Of a DNA stretch of 64,000 nucleotides, positions 36,612-45,873 are shown piece by piece. Made by a program: the position numbers and the translations under genes. Positions within the stretch are counted from its first letter, which is position 1; every line of letters begins with the position of its first letter. Source of the stretch: JBCBRD01 sp039819885 (lineage in GTDB: Bacteria; Pseudomonadota; Alphaproteobacteria; Rhizobiales; Hyphomicrobiaceae); assembly GCA_039819885.1 (NCBI GenBank), contig JBCBRD010000002.1, positions 1-64,000 of the forward strand, written 5' to 3'. Below the pieces are notes generated by a model. The model made no database searches, was not told the DNA's origin, and saw nothing but the letters and a program-made list of their open reading frames with translations.

Positions 36612-37025
36612 CTATCCATCCAACCATTCAGGTGCACAGTTGTAGCGCCACGCAGGCGCTGCAATGCCACTGACGATCACGCCGATGATCAACGTTGTCG
36701 ACAGCGCCGTCACAGGGTTGGAAACCACGAGCACGGTGATGGTTGTTACAATTATTCCTGCAAGGATACCAACTACAAGAAGCGCAACGCCATGGTTGCG
36801 GGCTTGGCCAAAGTCACCGTCCGCCGTATGCGGTGCTTCAGCCGCTTGCGCCCGCACCGCACTTGACCACAACCACCCAATGACAGAGGCAAACACCACG
36901 GCGACCGCCAAGGTCGACAAGACCGAGGATGTCCACTCAAGCGATGTGAGGCTGACGATGGCAAATGTCACCAAACACCAACCCGTCAAGATCGTACCAA
37001 ATCCAAGAAGTAGGCGTTTCGTCAT
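36612..37025 (-). CDS. Small membrane protein, unknown
   Basis: 137 residues with four hydrophobic helices: two at about 7-27 and 33-55, a hydrophilic loop (ADGDFGQARNH), and two at about 78-98 and 103-125. No motif recognised. Base composition and codon use look like the neighbours. Function unknown. Confidence 0.5.
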   Translation of the reverse strand: MTKRLLLGFGTILTGWCLVTFAIVSLTSLEWTSSVLSTLAVAVVFASVIGWLWSSAVRAQAAEAPHTADGDFGQARNHGVALLVVGILAGIIVTTITVLVVSNPVTALSTTLIIGVIVSGIAAPAWRYNCAPEWLDG

Positions 37026-37185
37026 TCACAAGGCCTCGTAAGTCTGATGGCACCGACACTCTTGACGGATTTTACGCCTCACCCTCCGTATTGGATGATG
37101 TTTTTCATCCCGAACCCATGGACGCCAGCCCACCAAAATGCAACTGCGCTAGCCACATTTCTCGGCCTTCGAACGAGGAACTCGG

Positions 37186-37614
37186 ATGCCAAACACCGAG
37201 CCGCATCTTCCAACCGTTTATGTTTCCATTACCGGCTTACAACTCAAAGGCACATGGCATACGTTTCGTTTTTGGCGCCACGCCCTCCCATTGATGGTGC
37301 AGGCTAAGAAAGCTGACGGAAACATCTCCGCAGATGCACGAACTATCAAAGGCATTCAACACACCCTGACGGTTTGGGAGAGCGAAACAGCGATGAAGCG
37401 GTTTCTTTACCGAGGCGTCCACGCGAATGCCATCCGCGCCTTCCCAAGCATCGCCACCGGCAAAACCTACGGCTTTGAAACGACCGACAACCATGGTGGT
37501 CCGACGTCCCCCGCATCTGGGCCGAGCGGGGACGTGAATACGCGGCGGCCTCAAAGCCCTAGCCAGCTCAACCGCTGCGATCCTAGGATTTGTCACCGGG
37601 ATCCAGTTCACTAA
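37186..37614 (+). CDS. CrtA-like (spheroidene-monooxygenase-type) protein, probably frameshifted
   Basis: GAGGAA before ATG 37186. The first 102 residues fit a dimeric ferredoxin-like fold related to spheroidene monooxygenase (CrtA-like) and antibiotic-biosynthesis monooxygenases: YVSITGLQLKGTWHTFRFWR, GIQHTLTVWESETAMKRFLYRG-VHANAIRAFPSIATGKTYGFE. In this frame the last 40 residues are Pro/Ser/Arg-rich and unlike the family. In another frame, from base 37494 to a TAG at 37560-37562, the DNA reads WWSDVPRIWAERGREYAAASKP, which is the family-type ending. A one-base loss (or two-base gain) near 37492-37494 would explain this. Function unknown. Confidence 0.55.
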   Translation: MPNTEPHLPTVYVSITGLQLKGTWHTFRFWRHALPLMVQAKKADGNISADARTIKGIQHTLTVWESETAMKRFLYRGVHANAIRAFPSIATGKTYGFETTDNHGGPTSPASGPSGDVNTRRPQSPSQLNRCDPRICHRDPVH

Positions 37615-37733
37615 CACAACGCCCGCTGATAGTTAGATCCCGCCAATGAATGCCAGGCTGAAAATGTGGTGCTCGACCGCCCGTCCAGCCACTTACGGAT
37701 GAATCCGCAAAAGAAAACCGGTCGGGCTCGGAC

Positions 37734-38228
37734 CTATTGATACGTCTCGAGTTTGAATGGCTTCTCAACGACCACATCGCTTCCAGGAGCAACATCGAAA
37801 GTCTGCTGAAAGATGCGTGAAAGCACAGCCGTCATCTGCGCCGTCGGACCGGTTATTGTTCCATCGATGAAGCGGCTACCGTCAGATCCTTTGCTTTCAT
37901 AGGGAGGTATGCCGTTAGCGAGAAGCACAGAGGAAAATCGATCCTCCAAGTCAATCTGCCACGGTAGAATTTGAGGCAAGTCGACCTCCAGGCATCCAAG
38001 CTCACCGCTCACATTCAAAAAATGGTCAGTTCCAGGAACCGACAAGATCAAATAATTGGCTTCCCCACTTTCCAGCAAAGCAACTTCAGCTTCGAGGGCA
38101 GAGAGTGATATCCGCTGTTGGCTATTTGGAACAGGCATGAAGAAATATCGATAAAGCACAATCGACAATACAAGCGCCGCTAATATCCAAAGCAACCGGT
38201 CCACGTTATAAACTCTCAAACGCCCCAA
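37734..38228 (-). CDS. Membrane-anchored protein of unknown function
   Basis: 164 residues. One N-terminal helix (about 11-32, LLWILAALVLSIVLYRYFF) anchors it; the rest is soluble and acidic, with no recognised motif. Gene start and strand are supported by codon use only. It lies between the frameshifted gene and a repeat element. Confidence 0.45.
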   Translation of the reverse strand: MGRLRVYNVDRLLWILAALVLSIVLYRYFFMPVPNSQQRISLSALEAEVALLESGEANYLILSVPGTDHFLNVSGELGCLEVDLPQILPWQIDLEDRFSSVLLANGIPPYESKGSDGSRFIDGTITGPTAQMTAVLSRIFQQTFDVAPGSDVVVEKPFKLETYQ

Positions 38229-38320
38229 CCATATCCGGTTGAAGTCTAATTCACCGGAGTTGAGCGATGATTAAGCCGTGGTTTGGCAACAAGTGAGCCA
38301 CTTCGAGCCAACCCCACCAA

Positions 38321-38412
38321 TGTCATCCCGGCATTTATTGGCGGGATCCAGATATCCAATGGCTCGGCAGTGGCGGTGAACTGCATCCCGGGAACAAGCC
38401 CCCAGGATGACG
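38321..38412. repeat. REP-like intergenic element
   Basis: Contains TGTCATCCCGGC followed by GGCGGGATCCAG, and later GCATCCCGGG...CCCCCAGGATGACG. This is the GTCATCCCGG / GGGATCCAG style of palindromic intergenic repeat common in alphaproteobacterial genomes. A single part-unit (CACCGGGATCCAG) also occurs at about 37591-37603. Confidence 0.5.
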
Positions 38413-38430
38413 GTTTTGTCGTTGCAGCTT

Positions 38431-40410
38431 CTATTCCGCAGTTTCAGCCACCATAGCGCCCATGGCCCGTTTTACATCAGGCGGGATCGCCTCGTCCTTT
38501 AAAGCAGCAATAGCGTCTTCCAATGGCATCACGGTTTGATCCTTCGAACCCAACCGCCGGATCGAGACCTTGCCGTCCTCGGCTTCGCGTTTGCCAACGA
38601 TCAACTGCGCTGGCACCTTCTGCAATGAGTGCTCGCGGATTTTGAAGTTGATCTTCTCATTTCGCAGATCGATCCCAGCGCGCAAGCCAGCGGCCTCACA
38701 CATCGAATGCACTTTTTTCGCATAGCCATCGACCTCGGAAACAATCGGGGCAACAACGATCTGGACCGGTGACAGCCAAAGCGGAAATGCACCCGAGCAG
38801 TTCTCGATCAGAATACCAGTAAAACGCTCCAGCGAGCCGAACATGGCGCGGTGGATCATAACAGGCGTCTGCTTATCCGAATTGGCATCGATAAAGACGG
38901 CACCGAGGCGGCCCGGTAAGTTAAAGTCCACCTGCGTCGTCCCACACTGCCAGTCACGACCAATGGCATCGCGCAGCACGTACTCAAATTTTGGCCCATA
39001 AAACGCACCTTCGCCGGGGAAGATTTCCGTCTTGATGCGCCCTTCACCCTCGGCCTCGATCTTCTTCAAAACGCGGCCCATGATGTCTTCGGCGCGATCC
39101 CACAACGCATCTTCGCCGATGCGTTTTTCCGGCCGCGTCGACAGCTTCACCACCACGTCCTCGAAACCAAAGTCGCGATAGATCGACAGCATCAGATCAT
39201 TGATGGCCAGACATTCGGCCTCCAACTGTTCTTCGGTGAGGAACACGTGCGCATCATCTTGCGTGAAGTGGCGCACACGCAAAAGACCATGCAACGCACC
39301 AGACGGCTCATACCTGTGCACCTTCCCGAACTCGGCTATACGGACCGGCAGGTCTTTGTAGGACTTCAACCCGTGCTTGTAGATTTGCACATGGCCCGGA
39401 CAGTTCATCGGCTTGCAGCAGAACACACGCTCATCGGGCAACTCGGTGACAAACATGTTCTCACCGTAGTTTTCCCAGTGGCCGGATGTTTCCCAGAAAT
39501 GCTTTTCCATCATGTCGGGCGAATTCACCTCAACATAACCCGCATCATGCTGGCGGCGGCGCATGTAGGCGATTAGCTCCTGGAACAGTGACCAACCCTT
39601 GGCGTGCCAAAACACCGACCCTGGTGCTTCCTCTTGAAAGTGGAAGAGGTCCATCTCGCGACCGAGTTTTCGGTGGTCGCGCTTCTCTGCTTCTTCCAAG
39701 TTATGGAGGTGGGCCTTCAGCGCTTTCTCATCTGCCCAAGCCGTCCCATAAATGCGCTGAAGCATGGGGTTATTTGAATCCCCACGCCAATAAGCGCCGG
39801 CAAACTTCATGACCTTAAAGGCCTTGCCGACATGGCCAGTCGACGGCATGTGCGGGCCGCGGCACAAATCCAGCCACGCGCCCTGCTTGTAAATTTTGAC
39901 GTCCTGGTCCTCTGGAATGGCATCAATGAGTTCGACCTTGAAGGCTTCTCCGGCATCCGCGAAATGCGCCTTCGCCTGATCGCGCGACCACACTTCCTTC
40001 GTGAAGGGTTCGTTCTTCGCGATGATCTCATGCATGCGCTTTTCGATCTTCGGAATATCATCGGGGTGAAACGGCTCGGCCTTGGCGAAGTCGTAATAGA
40101 ACCCGTTTTCGATTACCGGACCGATGGTCACCTGCGTGCCCGGCCACAAATCCTGCACGGCTTCGGCCAGCACATGCGCACAGTCATGGCGGATTAATTC
40201 GAGCGCATCGTCATCTTTGGCCGTGATAATACGGATCGCCCCGTCGTGATCGATCGGGTCCGCAAGATCCTGCAACTCATCATTGAGCGAGATGGCAAGC
40301 GCCTTCTTGGCGAGGGACTTCGAAATGCCCTCCGCCAGCTCTTTGCCGGAAATGCCTTTAGGGTATTGGCGCTCAGCGCCATCGGGAAAGCGTAGTGAGA
40401 TCTCGGACAT
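38431..40410 (-). CDS. thrS: Threonyl-tRNA synthetase
   Basis: The start is ATG 40410 (MSEISLRFPDG) with GAGGAGGG upstream, giving 659 residues. The order is: TGS domain (about 1-65), editing domain (about 70-235, with HDCAHVLAEAV and the second His-x3-His region), class II catalytic core (about 245-540) with zinc ligands in CKPMNCPGHV and HRYEPSGALHGLLRVRHFTQDDAH, and the anticodon-binding domain (about 550-659). It charges tRNA-Thr in the cytosol and clears Ser-tRNA-Thr. Monocistronic; a RluA-type gene diverges from it. Confidence 0.96.
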   Translation of the reverse strand: MSEISLRFPDGAERQYPKGISGKELAEGISKSLAKKALAISLNDELQDLADPIDHDGAIRIITAKDDDALELIRHDCAHVLAEAVQDLWPGTQVTIGPVIENGFYYDFAKAEPFHPDDIPKIEKRMHEIIAKNEPFTKEVWSRDQAKAHFADAGEAFKVELIDAIPEDQDVKIYKQGAWLDLCRGPHMPSTGHVGKAFKVMKFAGAYWRGDSNNPMLQRIYGTAWADEKALKAHLHNLEEAEKRDHRKLGREMDLFHFQEEAPGSVFWHAKGWSLFQELIAYMRRRQHDAGYVEVNSPDMMEKHFWETSGHWENYGENMFVTELPDERVFCCKPMNCPGHVQIYKHGLKSYKDLPVRIAEFGKVHRYEPSGALHGLLRVRHFTQDDAHVFLTEEQLEAECLAINDLMLSIYRDFGFEDVVVKLSTRPEKRIGEDALWDRAEDIMGRVLKKIEAEGEGRIKTEIFPGEGAFYGPKFEYVLRDAIGRDWQCGTTQVDFNLPGRLGAVFIDANSDKQTPVMIHRAMFGSLERFTGILIENCSGAFPLWLSPVQIVVAPIVSEVDGYAKKVHSMCEAAGLRAGIDLRNEKINFKIREHSLQKVPAQLIVGKREAEDGKVSIRRLGSKDQTVMPLEDAIAALKDEAIPPDVKRAMGAMVAETAE

Positions 40411-40594
40411 GTCGCCGGACCCTCCTCTCAATTCTGCCTACGAATGCAGGTAAGCGGGGTTGAATGTGATAGAGCTGCCCTCGTTGGCGGCCCCACCGGC
40501 GGTCTTCTGACAGACTTTGCACGCCAGGGCAATTCCTCGTGGGACACCGCCCCATCAAAGCAACTCTGCGCCGTAGAGGCACAAAACACCCCAC

Positions 40595-41272
40595 ATGCCC
40601 GATCACACTTTGTCCATCGAGCCACTCATCTACGCCCCACCTGTAGAGCCACACCTCGACGTCCTCCACGCTGACGACGATTTGCTGGTGATCGCCAAAC
40701 CAAGCGGTCTATTGAGTGTGCCAGGCAAGGACCCAGCCCATGCCGACTGCATCGATCAACGCGCCAAGTCATTGTACTCAGACGCCCGGATTGTGCACCG
40801 CCTAGACCTTGACACATCAGGTGTCATGGTTCTCGCCCGCAATAAAAACGCCCACCGCCACCTCGGCCTGCAATTCGAAAAACGGCAAGTCACCAAGACC
40901 TATGTTGCGCGCGTCTGGGGTGTAATGAACGACGATGCCGGCGAGGTCGACGCACCTTTGATTTGCGATTGGCCAAACCGTCCCCGTCAGATGATTGACC
41001 ATGATCGTGGCCGGAGCGCTCAAACAGTCTGGCGTGTGCTCACACGCGAACCCACAGCGACCCGCGTTCTCCTTGCCCCGAGAACAGGACGCTCTCATCA
41101 GCTGCGCGTCCACATGCTGAGCCTTGGACATCCCATTTTGGGTGACAACATCTACGCTCATCCGGACGCTCGAAAAGCCGCTTACCGTCTGCAGCTCCAT
41201 GCCGAAACGCTCTCGTTTCGCCACCCCACGGGCGGGCGACCGATGGCATTCCAGGCCCCCTGCCCGTTCTGA
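40595..41272 (+). CDS. RluA-family pseudouridine synthase
   Basis: 225 residues, without an S4 domain, like RluA itself. Motifs: LLVIAKPSGLLSVPGK, the catalytic IVHRLDLDTSGVMVLARN (Asp in HRLDLDTSG), KTYVARVWG, and GRSHQLRVHMLSLGHPILGD. RluA makes pseudouridine at 23S rRNA U746 and tRNA U32. The exact targets here cannot be assigned. Divergent from thrS, with no strong ribosome-binding site. Confidence 0.88.
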   Translation: MPDHTLSIEPLIYAPPVEPHLDVLHADDDLLVIAKPSGLLSVPGKDPAHADCIDQRAKSLYSDARIVHRLDLDTSGVMVLARNKNAHRHLGLQFEKRQVTKTYVARVWGVMNDDAGEVDAPLICDWPNRPRQMIDHDRGRSAQTVWRVLTREPTATRVLLAPRTGRSHQLRVHMLSLGHPILGDNIYAHPDARKAAYRLQLHAETLSFRHPTGGRPMAFQAPCPF

Positions 41273-41343
41273 AAATCCCCAGCCTTACGATCTTTTTACG
41301 GGATTGTAATAACCTCACACTCCGACATCGTTCCCTGAAACGC

Positions 41344-41973
41344 TTGGGCATCCGTCATGTCGTCGTCAAATCTTGGGCACGTCATTTGCCGCCAGTAAGC
41401 GTTCAAGACCGTGGATTGCGAGCTGTTGTGTTAACTGTCATTGGGGTGAGCGTTTTCCTTTTCGCGTTTGGCGGGATCCAGTGGTCCAACGCCCGTCGTT
41501 GGCGATATCTATCTGAAAACTACGCTGGAACAGCCGATTTCCAAATCAAAGAACGCAATCTCCAAAGCGCTGTGATGCTCGGTCTGGGCGGCTACAATTC
41601 GTTAAAGGGCATTTTAACGATCGGTATCCACCACACAGGTGTATCCCTTCGCATATTGACACCCTTCTCCCTCTTCCATTCCCCTCTCTTTGTGCCGTTC
41701 GAAGATATCAGTGGTTGGAAAACAAGCTGGTACCTCGACGGAGAGTCGAGAGAGCTGACGTTTCGCCGCGCACCGGAGGTCAAAATGGTGATGCCTGCCG
41801 AGCAAGCGGAGTGGATCAAAAGCTATGCGGGCGACAAAATGATGCTCCGGGATAGCAGCCCCGTCAGAGGCAACGCAGGGCGTGGATGGTACGCCTTCGC
41901 AGTGATCAACACAGGCCTCTCTGTCATTATGGTCGGCTGGCTTCTATTTTATCTCCTGTCCCAATCACAGTGA
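41344..41973 (+). CDS. Two-helix membrane protein, unknown
   Basis: Up to 209 residues. One helix near 28-46 (VVLTVIGVSVFLFAFGG), a soluble beta-rich middle (about 50-180) and a second helix at the end (about 186-205). No ATG lies early in frame; TTG 41344 or a later TTG/GTG must start it, so the N-terminus is uncertain. No family recognised. A small lipoprotein gene follows after 15 bases. Confidence 0.45.
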   Translation: MGIRHVVVKSWARHLPPVSVQDRGLRAVVLTVIGVSVFLFAFGGIQWSNARRWRYLSENYAGTADFQIKERNLQSAVMLGLGGYNSLKGILTIGIHHTGVSLRILTPFSLFHSPLFVPFEDISGWKTSWYLDGESRELTFRRAPEVKMVMPAEQAEWIKSYAGDKMMLRDSSPVRGNAGRGWYAFAVINTGLSVIMVGWLLFYLLSQSQ

Positions 41974-41988
41974 ACGTAGAGGTTAGCC

Positions 41989-42339
41989 GTGATACGTTTT
42001 TGCGTTTGGGTGGTCGCTGGGATTGCAATTGCATGTGTTGCGGCGTGCACGCCCACGCCATCAAAAGACGACCCGATCCGCATGGAGTTTATAGCAGCCT
42101 GCGAAGGTCGAGTTGAATACAGGTCTATGAAACCAGAACGACGCACAGCCTATTGTGAATGTGGATACGACAGCACAATACGAGGGCTTTCGGATGACGA
42201 GCGCCCGGTCGCGCAGTTCTATCTGCTGAGCCAAGTCGGTGTCGATGTACGGAACAGAAAGTTCATTACAAAACCAAATTTCGACGCCATGGCAAAAGCC
42301 TCTAAGGCAATCGGCGATGCCGTCGCCCGGTGTCGCTAA
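41989..42339 (+). CDS. Small lipoprotein, unknown
   Basis: 116 residues from GTG 41989 with GAGG 6 bases upstream. The signal peptide ends in a lipobox VAAC (Cys20), so it should be lipid-modified. Mature part has further cysteines (AACEGR, YCECGYD, ARCR) that could pair. No family recognised. It may be co-transcribed with the preceding membrane protein gene. Confidence 0.55.
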   Translation: MIRFCVWVVAGIAIACVAACTPTPSKDDPIRMEFIAACEGRVEYRSMKPERRTAYCECGYDSTIRGLSDDERPVAQFYLLSQVGVDVRNRKFITKPNFDAMAKASKAIGDAVARCR

Positions 42340-42639
42340 GACCTCAGATAAGTCGATCAAAAACGTCGGGTAAAACGTTCTAAGCTCCGTTCAAGCGTCG
42401 CCTCGCTGACGCGCATTGCTGCCTAGGCCCTTCCCGTCACTGCATGGAAAAACTGCTGTACTAACGGCAAACGCCGATTGGTCTACACAAAGCCTCTCAG
42501 GGCGCCAAAGTCGCGACGGACCTTTGATTGACATTAATGCGGTGCATCACAATGTCAGGCTCGGTTTTGCAAAAGACTATTCAATGCTGCAAATCCCTAC
42601 AATCAGACAACAATAAATCCCAACAAGCGAGGATCGAGC
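42340..42639. other. 300-bp spacer, no feature recognised
   Basis: Between the small lipoprotein gene and the DUF1428 gene. Short frames only, none with a ribosome-binding site. A promoter for the DUF1428 gene is expected but not identified. Confidence 0.35.
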
Positions 42640-43017
42640 ATGCCCTACATCGATGGATTTGTGGCCGCTGTGCCTACGGAAAATCGAGACGCATTTATTG
42701 CTCATGCCAAGAGAACCTGGCCCATCTTCCAAGAGTTAGGTGCACTCGCCCAATGGGAGGGTTGGGGTGACCAAGTGCCAGACGGCGAGCTGACGTCATT
42801 CGGCAAAGCGGTCCAGGCAAAAGAGGATGAAACCGTAGTATTCTCGTGGGTCGCCTGGCCAGACCAAGCAACGCGCGACGCAGGTTGGGAAAAAATGATG
42901 TCGGATCCCACAATGGAAGAAAGGATGGGGCAAATGCCATTTGACGGTAAACGAATGATTTTTGGCGGCTTTACCCCAATCTTCATGGAGGGCATGGGCT
43001 TTGAGGCAAAAAACTAG
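42640..43017 (+). CDS. DUF1428 family protein
   Basis: 125 residues; GAGGATCGAGC before ATG 42640. The family's features are present: YIDGFVAAVPTENRDAFIAHAK, ALAQWEGWGDQVPDGELTSF, VVFSWVAWPDQATRDAGWEKMM and FDGKRMIFGGF. DUF1428 (YbaA-type) is a dimeric ferredoxin-like fold of unknown reaction. Stands alone. Confidence 0.88.
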   Translation: MPYIDGFVAAVPTENRDAFIAHAKRTWPIFQELGALAQWEGWGDQVPDGELTSFGKAVQAKEDETVVFSWVAWPDQATRDAGWEKMMSDPTMEERMGQMPFDGKRMIFGGFTPIFMEGMGFEAKN

Positions 43018-43228
43018 ACGTTGAAACCTACCACCAGCTGTTCAGTCTTTGATGCCATAGGAGCGCAACGGTTATTTCTTGTTGCCGGGGCCGCTGGGCG
43101 AGATAAGCGCGTCATGTCTCTGGCCGTTTGGATGGTGAGGCTGACATCAATTGTGACGGTCAAGCACCAGCCTATTTTCAACCGCTCTGCCTAACTCCGC
43201 ACACTCGTCCAAACTGGCACTACTCCAC

Positions 43229-43606
43229 TCACTCCCCGTCATCGCCGGTCCAGGGCTTCTCGATGTGCGCACCGGTCCAGCGGCCAAAGCGCCACGGGGT
43301 AAGCCAGTACGTTTCACCCGTGACATCGGGTACGGGATCGTATCCCGCAGTGCCGCAAGGGTTGCAGCGACATAACCGGGAGGCCATTAGCCACCCTCCG
43401 CGCCACGCGCCGTTCTTATCGATGGCTTCCAAACTGTATTCGGAACACGTAGGCAGATGACGGCAATGCCAACCGAAGAACGGCTTGAACGTCCATCGGT
43501 AGATATGGATCGGGGATTTCACCACGCTGCGCGCAATGACCGATCCCCATGACGTGTGAGGAGGATTCCGCTCCTCAACCCGCTTCGGCATAGGCACTTG
43601 TATCAT
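43229..43606 (-). CDS. yidD: Membrane protein insertion efficiency factor YidD
   Basis: 125 residues from ATG 43606 (ATG 43591 possible). The conserved core is intact: an amphipathic helix IHIYRWTFKPFFGWHCRHLPTCSEYSLEAIDKNGAWRGGWLMASRLCRCNPCGTAGYDPVP, with the Cys-rich YidD signature. YidD helps YidC-dependent insertion at the inner membrane. It usually sits by rnpA-yidC; here it overlaps by 32 bases with a NifU-like gene, as in many alphaproteobacteria. Confidence 0.9.
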   Translation of the reverse strand: MIQVPMPKRVEERNPPHTSWGSVIARSVVKSPIHIYRWTFKPFFGWHCRHLPTCSEYSLEAIDKNGAWRGGWLMASRLCRCNPCGTAGYDPVPDVTGETYWLTPWRFGRWTGAHIEKPWTGDDGE

Positions 43607-44039
43607 CGCTCTGCTCGATCTGGCGAAACGCCTTCTCCAGCGCTTCGAAGATTAGAAGTGTGGAGGTATGACGCGCCTTGTAGTCTTTGACCGGTTGCAG
43701 CACGCCAAGGTCGGCCCAACGCCCTTCAGGCTTTGGACCGTCCTCTTTCAACATTTTGCGCATAACCTCGGCCACCTCACGAATTTCGCTAGGGGACGTG
43801 CCAACGATTTCGCGCCCAACAACAGAGGCACTGGCTTGACCGAGAAGACAGGCTTTAACGGTCTGCGAAAAATCGGTAACGACACCGTCACGCATCTTAA
43901 TGGCGACAGAAACAGTTGAACCGCACAACTTCGAATGCGCAGAAGCCTCCGCATCGGGAGACTGCAAGGCCGTACTTCCGGGGATCGCCGCTGCCAATTC
44001 CAGGATGCGGTTCCCGTAAATATCGTCTAGTTCGCTCAT
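43575..44039 (-). CDS. NifU/IscU-like iron-sulfur cluster assembly scaffold
   Basis: The start is ATG 44039 (MSELDDIYGNRILELA) with AGGAGG 5 bases before it, giving 154 residues. Family pattern: HSKLCGSTVSVAI (first Cys), VVTDFSQTVKACLLGQASASV (second Cys), and the C-terminal region RHTSTLLIFEAL where the canonical third Cys is not seen (the family HxxC is missing). This fits the alphaproteobacterial subgroup of IscU-fold proteins with incomplete cluster ligands, so true scaffold activity is uncertain. yidD follows in overlap and is probably co-translated. Confidence 0.75.
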   Translation of the reverse strand: MSELDDIYGNRILELAAAIPGSTALQSPDAEASAHSKLCGSTVSVAIKMRDGVVTDFSQTVKACLLGQASASVVGREIVGTSPSEIREVAEVMRKMLKEDGPKPEGRWADLGVLQPVKDYKARHTSTLLIFEALEKAFRQIEQSDDTSAYAEAG

Positions 44040-44252
44040 GCGGCCTCCTGAGACCCAAAATGCAGATTCCTGCTTGGTCGTCGCCATCGTTAAATCTACA
44101 TGACGGCGAGGGCTGCGTCATGCCATGGATTACGCCACGCTGGCTGGGACGTGTCGCCGTTTTGCCAATAACGTGATCTCCTAACCGGCCCGTCGGGACA
44201 AAACTCGGGCACCCTTAAGTCGGTTCCCATCATCCCAACCCCAGATGTTCTA

Positions 44253-44720
44253 ATGACAGATAGCCCGAAATCACCTTCAACACCGCCGAAAAACCAGCAG
44301 ACCGGTGATGAAACCATGTTTGCCGACCGCGATAACCCTTTAACGGTCGAACAAGGCAATCTGTTCAGTCCAAAATTCGACAGCGATGGGTTAATTCCAG
44401 CAATCGTAACCGAGGTTGGCCAAGCGCAGGTGCTTATGTTCGCCTTTATGGATGCTAAAGCCCTCCAGCTCTCAATCAGCACCCGGCAGGCCCACTTTTT
44501 CTCTCGCTCCCGCAACAGGCTTTGGAAAAAAGGCGAAGAGAGCGGAAATACGTTGCAAATTGAGACGATGCGCACTGACTGTGATCAAGACGTTGTTTGG
44601 TTGTCTGTCCGCGTCCAGGGTAACGGTGTGGCATGCCACACAGGTGAAAAGAGCTGTTTTTACAGAAGCGTCGATCTTGAAAGTGAAGTCAGCAGACCGG
44701 TGCATTTAACGCGGGACTGA
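44253..44720 (+). CDS. hisI: Phosphoribosyl-AMP cyclohydrolase
   Basis: 155 residues. Motifs of the HisI family: IPAIVTEVGQAQVLMFAFMDAKAL, FFSRSRNRLWKKGEESGN, metal ligands in DCDQDVVWLSV, and zinc Cys in ACHTGEKSCFYR. It opens the imidazole ring of PR-AMP, the third step of histidine synthesis, in the cytosol. Only the cyclohydrolase is present; the pyrophosphohydrolase (HisE) is separate, as usual in this class. A patatin gene follows. Confidence 0.92.
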   Translation: MTDSPKSPSTPPKNQQTGDETMFADRDNPLTVEQGNLFSPKFDSDGLIPAIVTEVGQAQVLMFAFMDAKALQLSISTRQAHFFSRSRNRLWKKGEESGNTLQIETMRTDCDQDVVWLSVRVQGNGVACHTGEKSCFYRSVDLESEVSRPVHLTRD

Positions 44721-44877
44721 GTTTGCCTGGCACCATGCGCCGCGTAACTGCGATTTCAAGCTGGATCAAACCAAACTGGACCGGTGGTCCATTAAGGGGT
44801 CAAATCACAATGCAGTTGGCAGACCCTGCTCACAAATGTGATGTGACTGCAGCTAAAGAATTCACGAGGGCCACGGC

Positions 44878-45873
44878 ATGGATGACGGTCTGATCGGTTT
44901 AGCGCTCGGCGGCGGTGTCGCGCGCGGCTGGTCACATATTGGGGTTATTCGAGCGCTCCGGGAAGCCGGCATATGCCCCGATATCATAGCAGGCACCTCA
45001 ATTGGCGCCGTCGTGGGTGGCTGTCACGCAGCCAATCGTCTCGATGATTTGGAGGACTTTGCACGCGGCCTGAACCGCCGTCGCATGTTCGGCTACCTGG
45101 ATTTCAACCTGGCCGGCACCGGGCTCATTAACGGCCATCGACTTGGCGAGACCCTCAAACAGGCGCTCGGTGACGCCCAAATCGAGGATCTTGAAACACG
45201 CTTTGTCGCCGTTGCGACCGAGATCGGAAGCGGGCACGAAATCTGGCTATCGCAGGGACCTCTCGTAGAAGCCGTACGTGCATCATATGCCCTACCCGGG
45301 ATCTTTCGCCCGGTTCAGCTCAATGATCGATGGTTGTTCGATGGCGCGCTCGTCAATCCCGTCCCAATCTCGGTCTGCCGCGCACTCGGGGCGCGCTATG
45401 TGATCGCCGTGAACCTGAACTTCGACCTTTCAAGCCGGGGATCGCTTGCGCCTCAAATCGAACCCGTCAGTCAGAAAAAAGCAGCCGAAGCAGCAGCCAA
45501 GGGCCAAGCGGCCGAATTTGCGAAAGATGAGACGTCGACCAGCACCCGGAAAGGGCCGAATGCTAAGCGCCTTCTCCAGCGCCAACTCCTCCAACGCACA
45601 AGCGACGCACCAGGCATATCAACAGTCGTCGTGGATGCATTCAATATCGTTCAAGATCGCATTGCCAGGTCACGCTTGGCCGGTGATCCGCCAGACGCAA
45701 TGATATCCCCGCGCCTTCAGGGCATTGGCCTGTTTGATTTCCACCGAGCAGATGAATTGATTGAACGCGGCAAACTGGCGGTTGCACGCGATCTCGATAC
45801 CATCCAGCATGAAATCGAAATCCGTCGCAAGCACGGAATGCTAAACGCTGGCTTGAAGAGCCCGGCTGTTTAG
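44878..45873 (+). CDS. Patatin-like phospholipase family protein
   Basis: 331 residues; GAGGG 7 bases before ATG 44878. Patatin motifs: oxyanion loop LALGGGVARGWSHIG, nucleophile GTSIG (Ser in GxSxG, about 41), and the catalytic Asp in FDGALVNP. An Ala/Lys-rich insert (about 195-235) and a helical tail follow. The family hydrolyses lipid ester bonds; many rhizobial members are RssA/YchK-like and cytosolic or membrane-associated. Substrate unknown. Confidence 0.85.
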   Translation: MDDGLIGLALGGGVARGWSHIGVIRALREAGICPDIIAGTSIGAVVGGCHAANRLDDLEDFARGLNRRRMFGYLDFNLAGTGLINGHRLGETLKQALGDAQIEDLETRFVAVATEIGSGHEIWLSQGPLVEAVRASYALPGIFRPVQLNDRWLFDGALVNPVPISVCRALGARYVIAVNLNFDLSSRGSLAPQIEPVSQKKAAEAAAKGQAAEFAKDETSTSTRKGPNAKRLLQRQLLQRTSDAPGISTVVVDAFNIVQDRIARSRLAGDPPDAMISPRLQGIGLFDFHRADELIERGKLAVARDLDTIQHEIEIRRKHGMLNAGLKSPAV

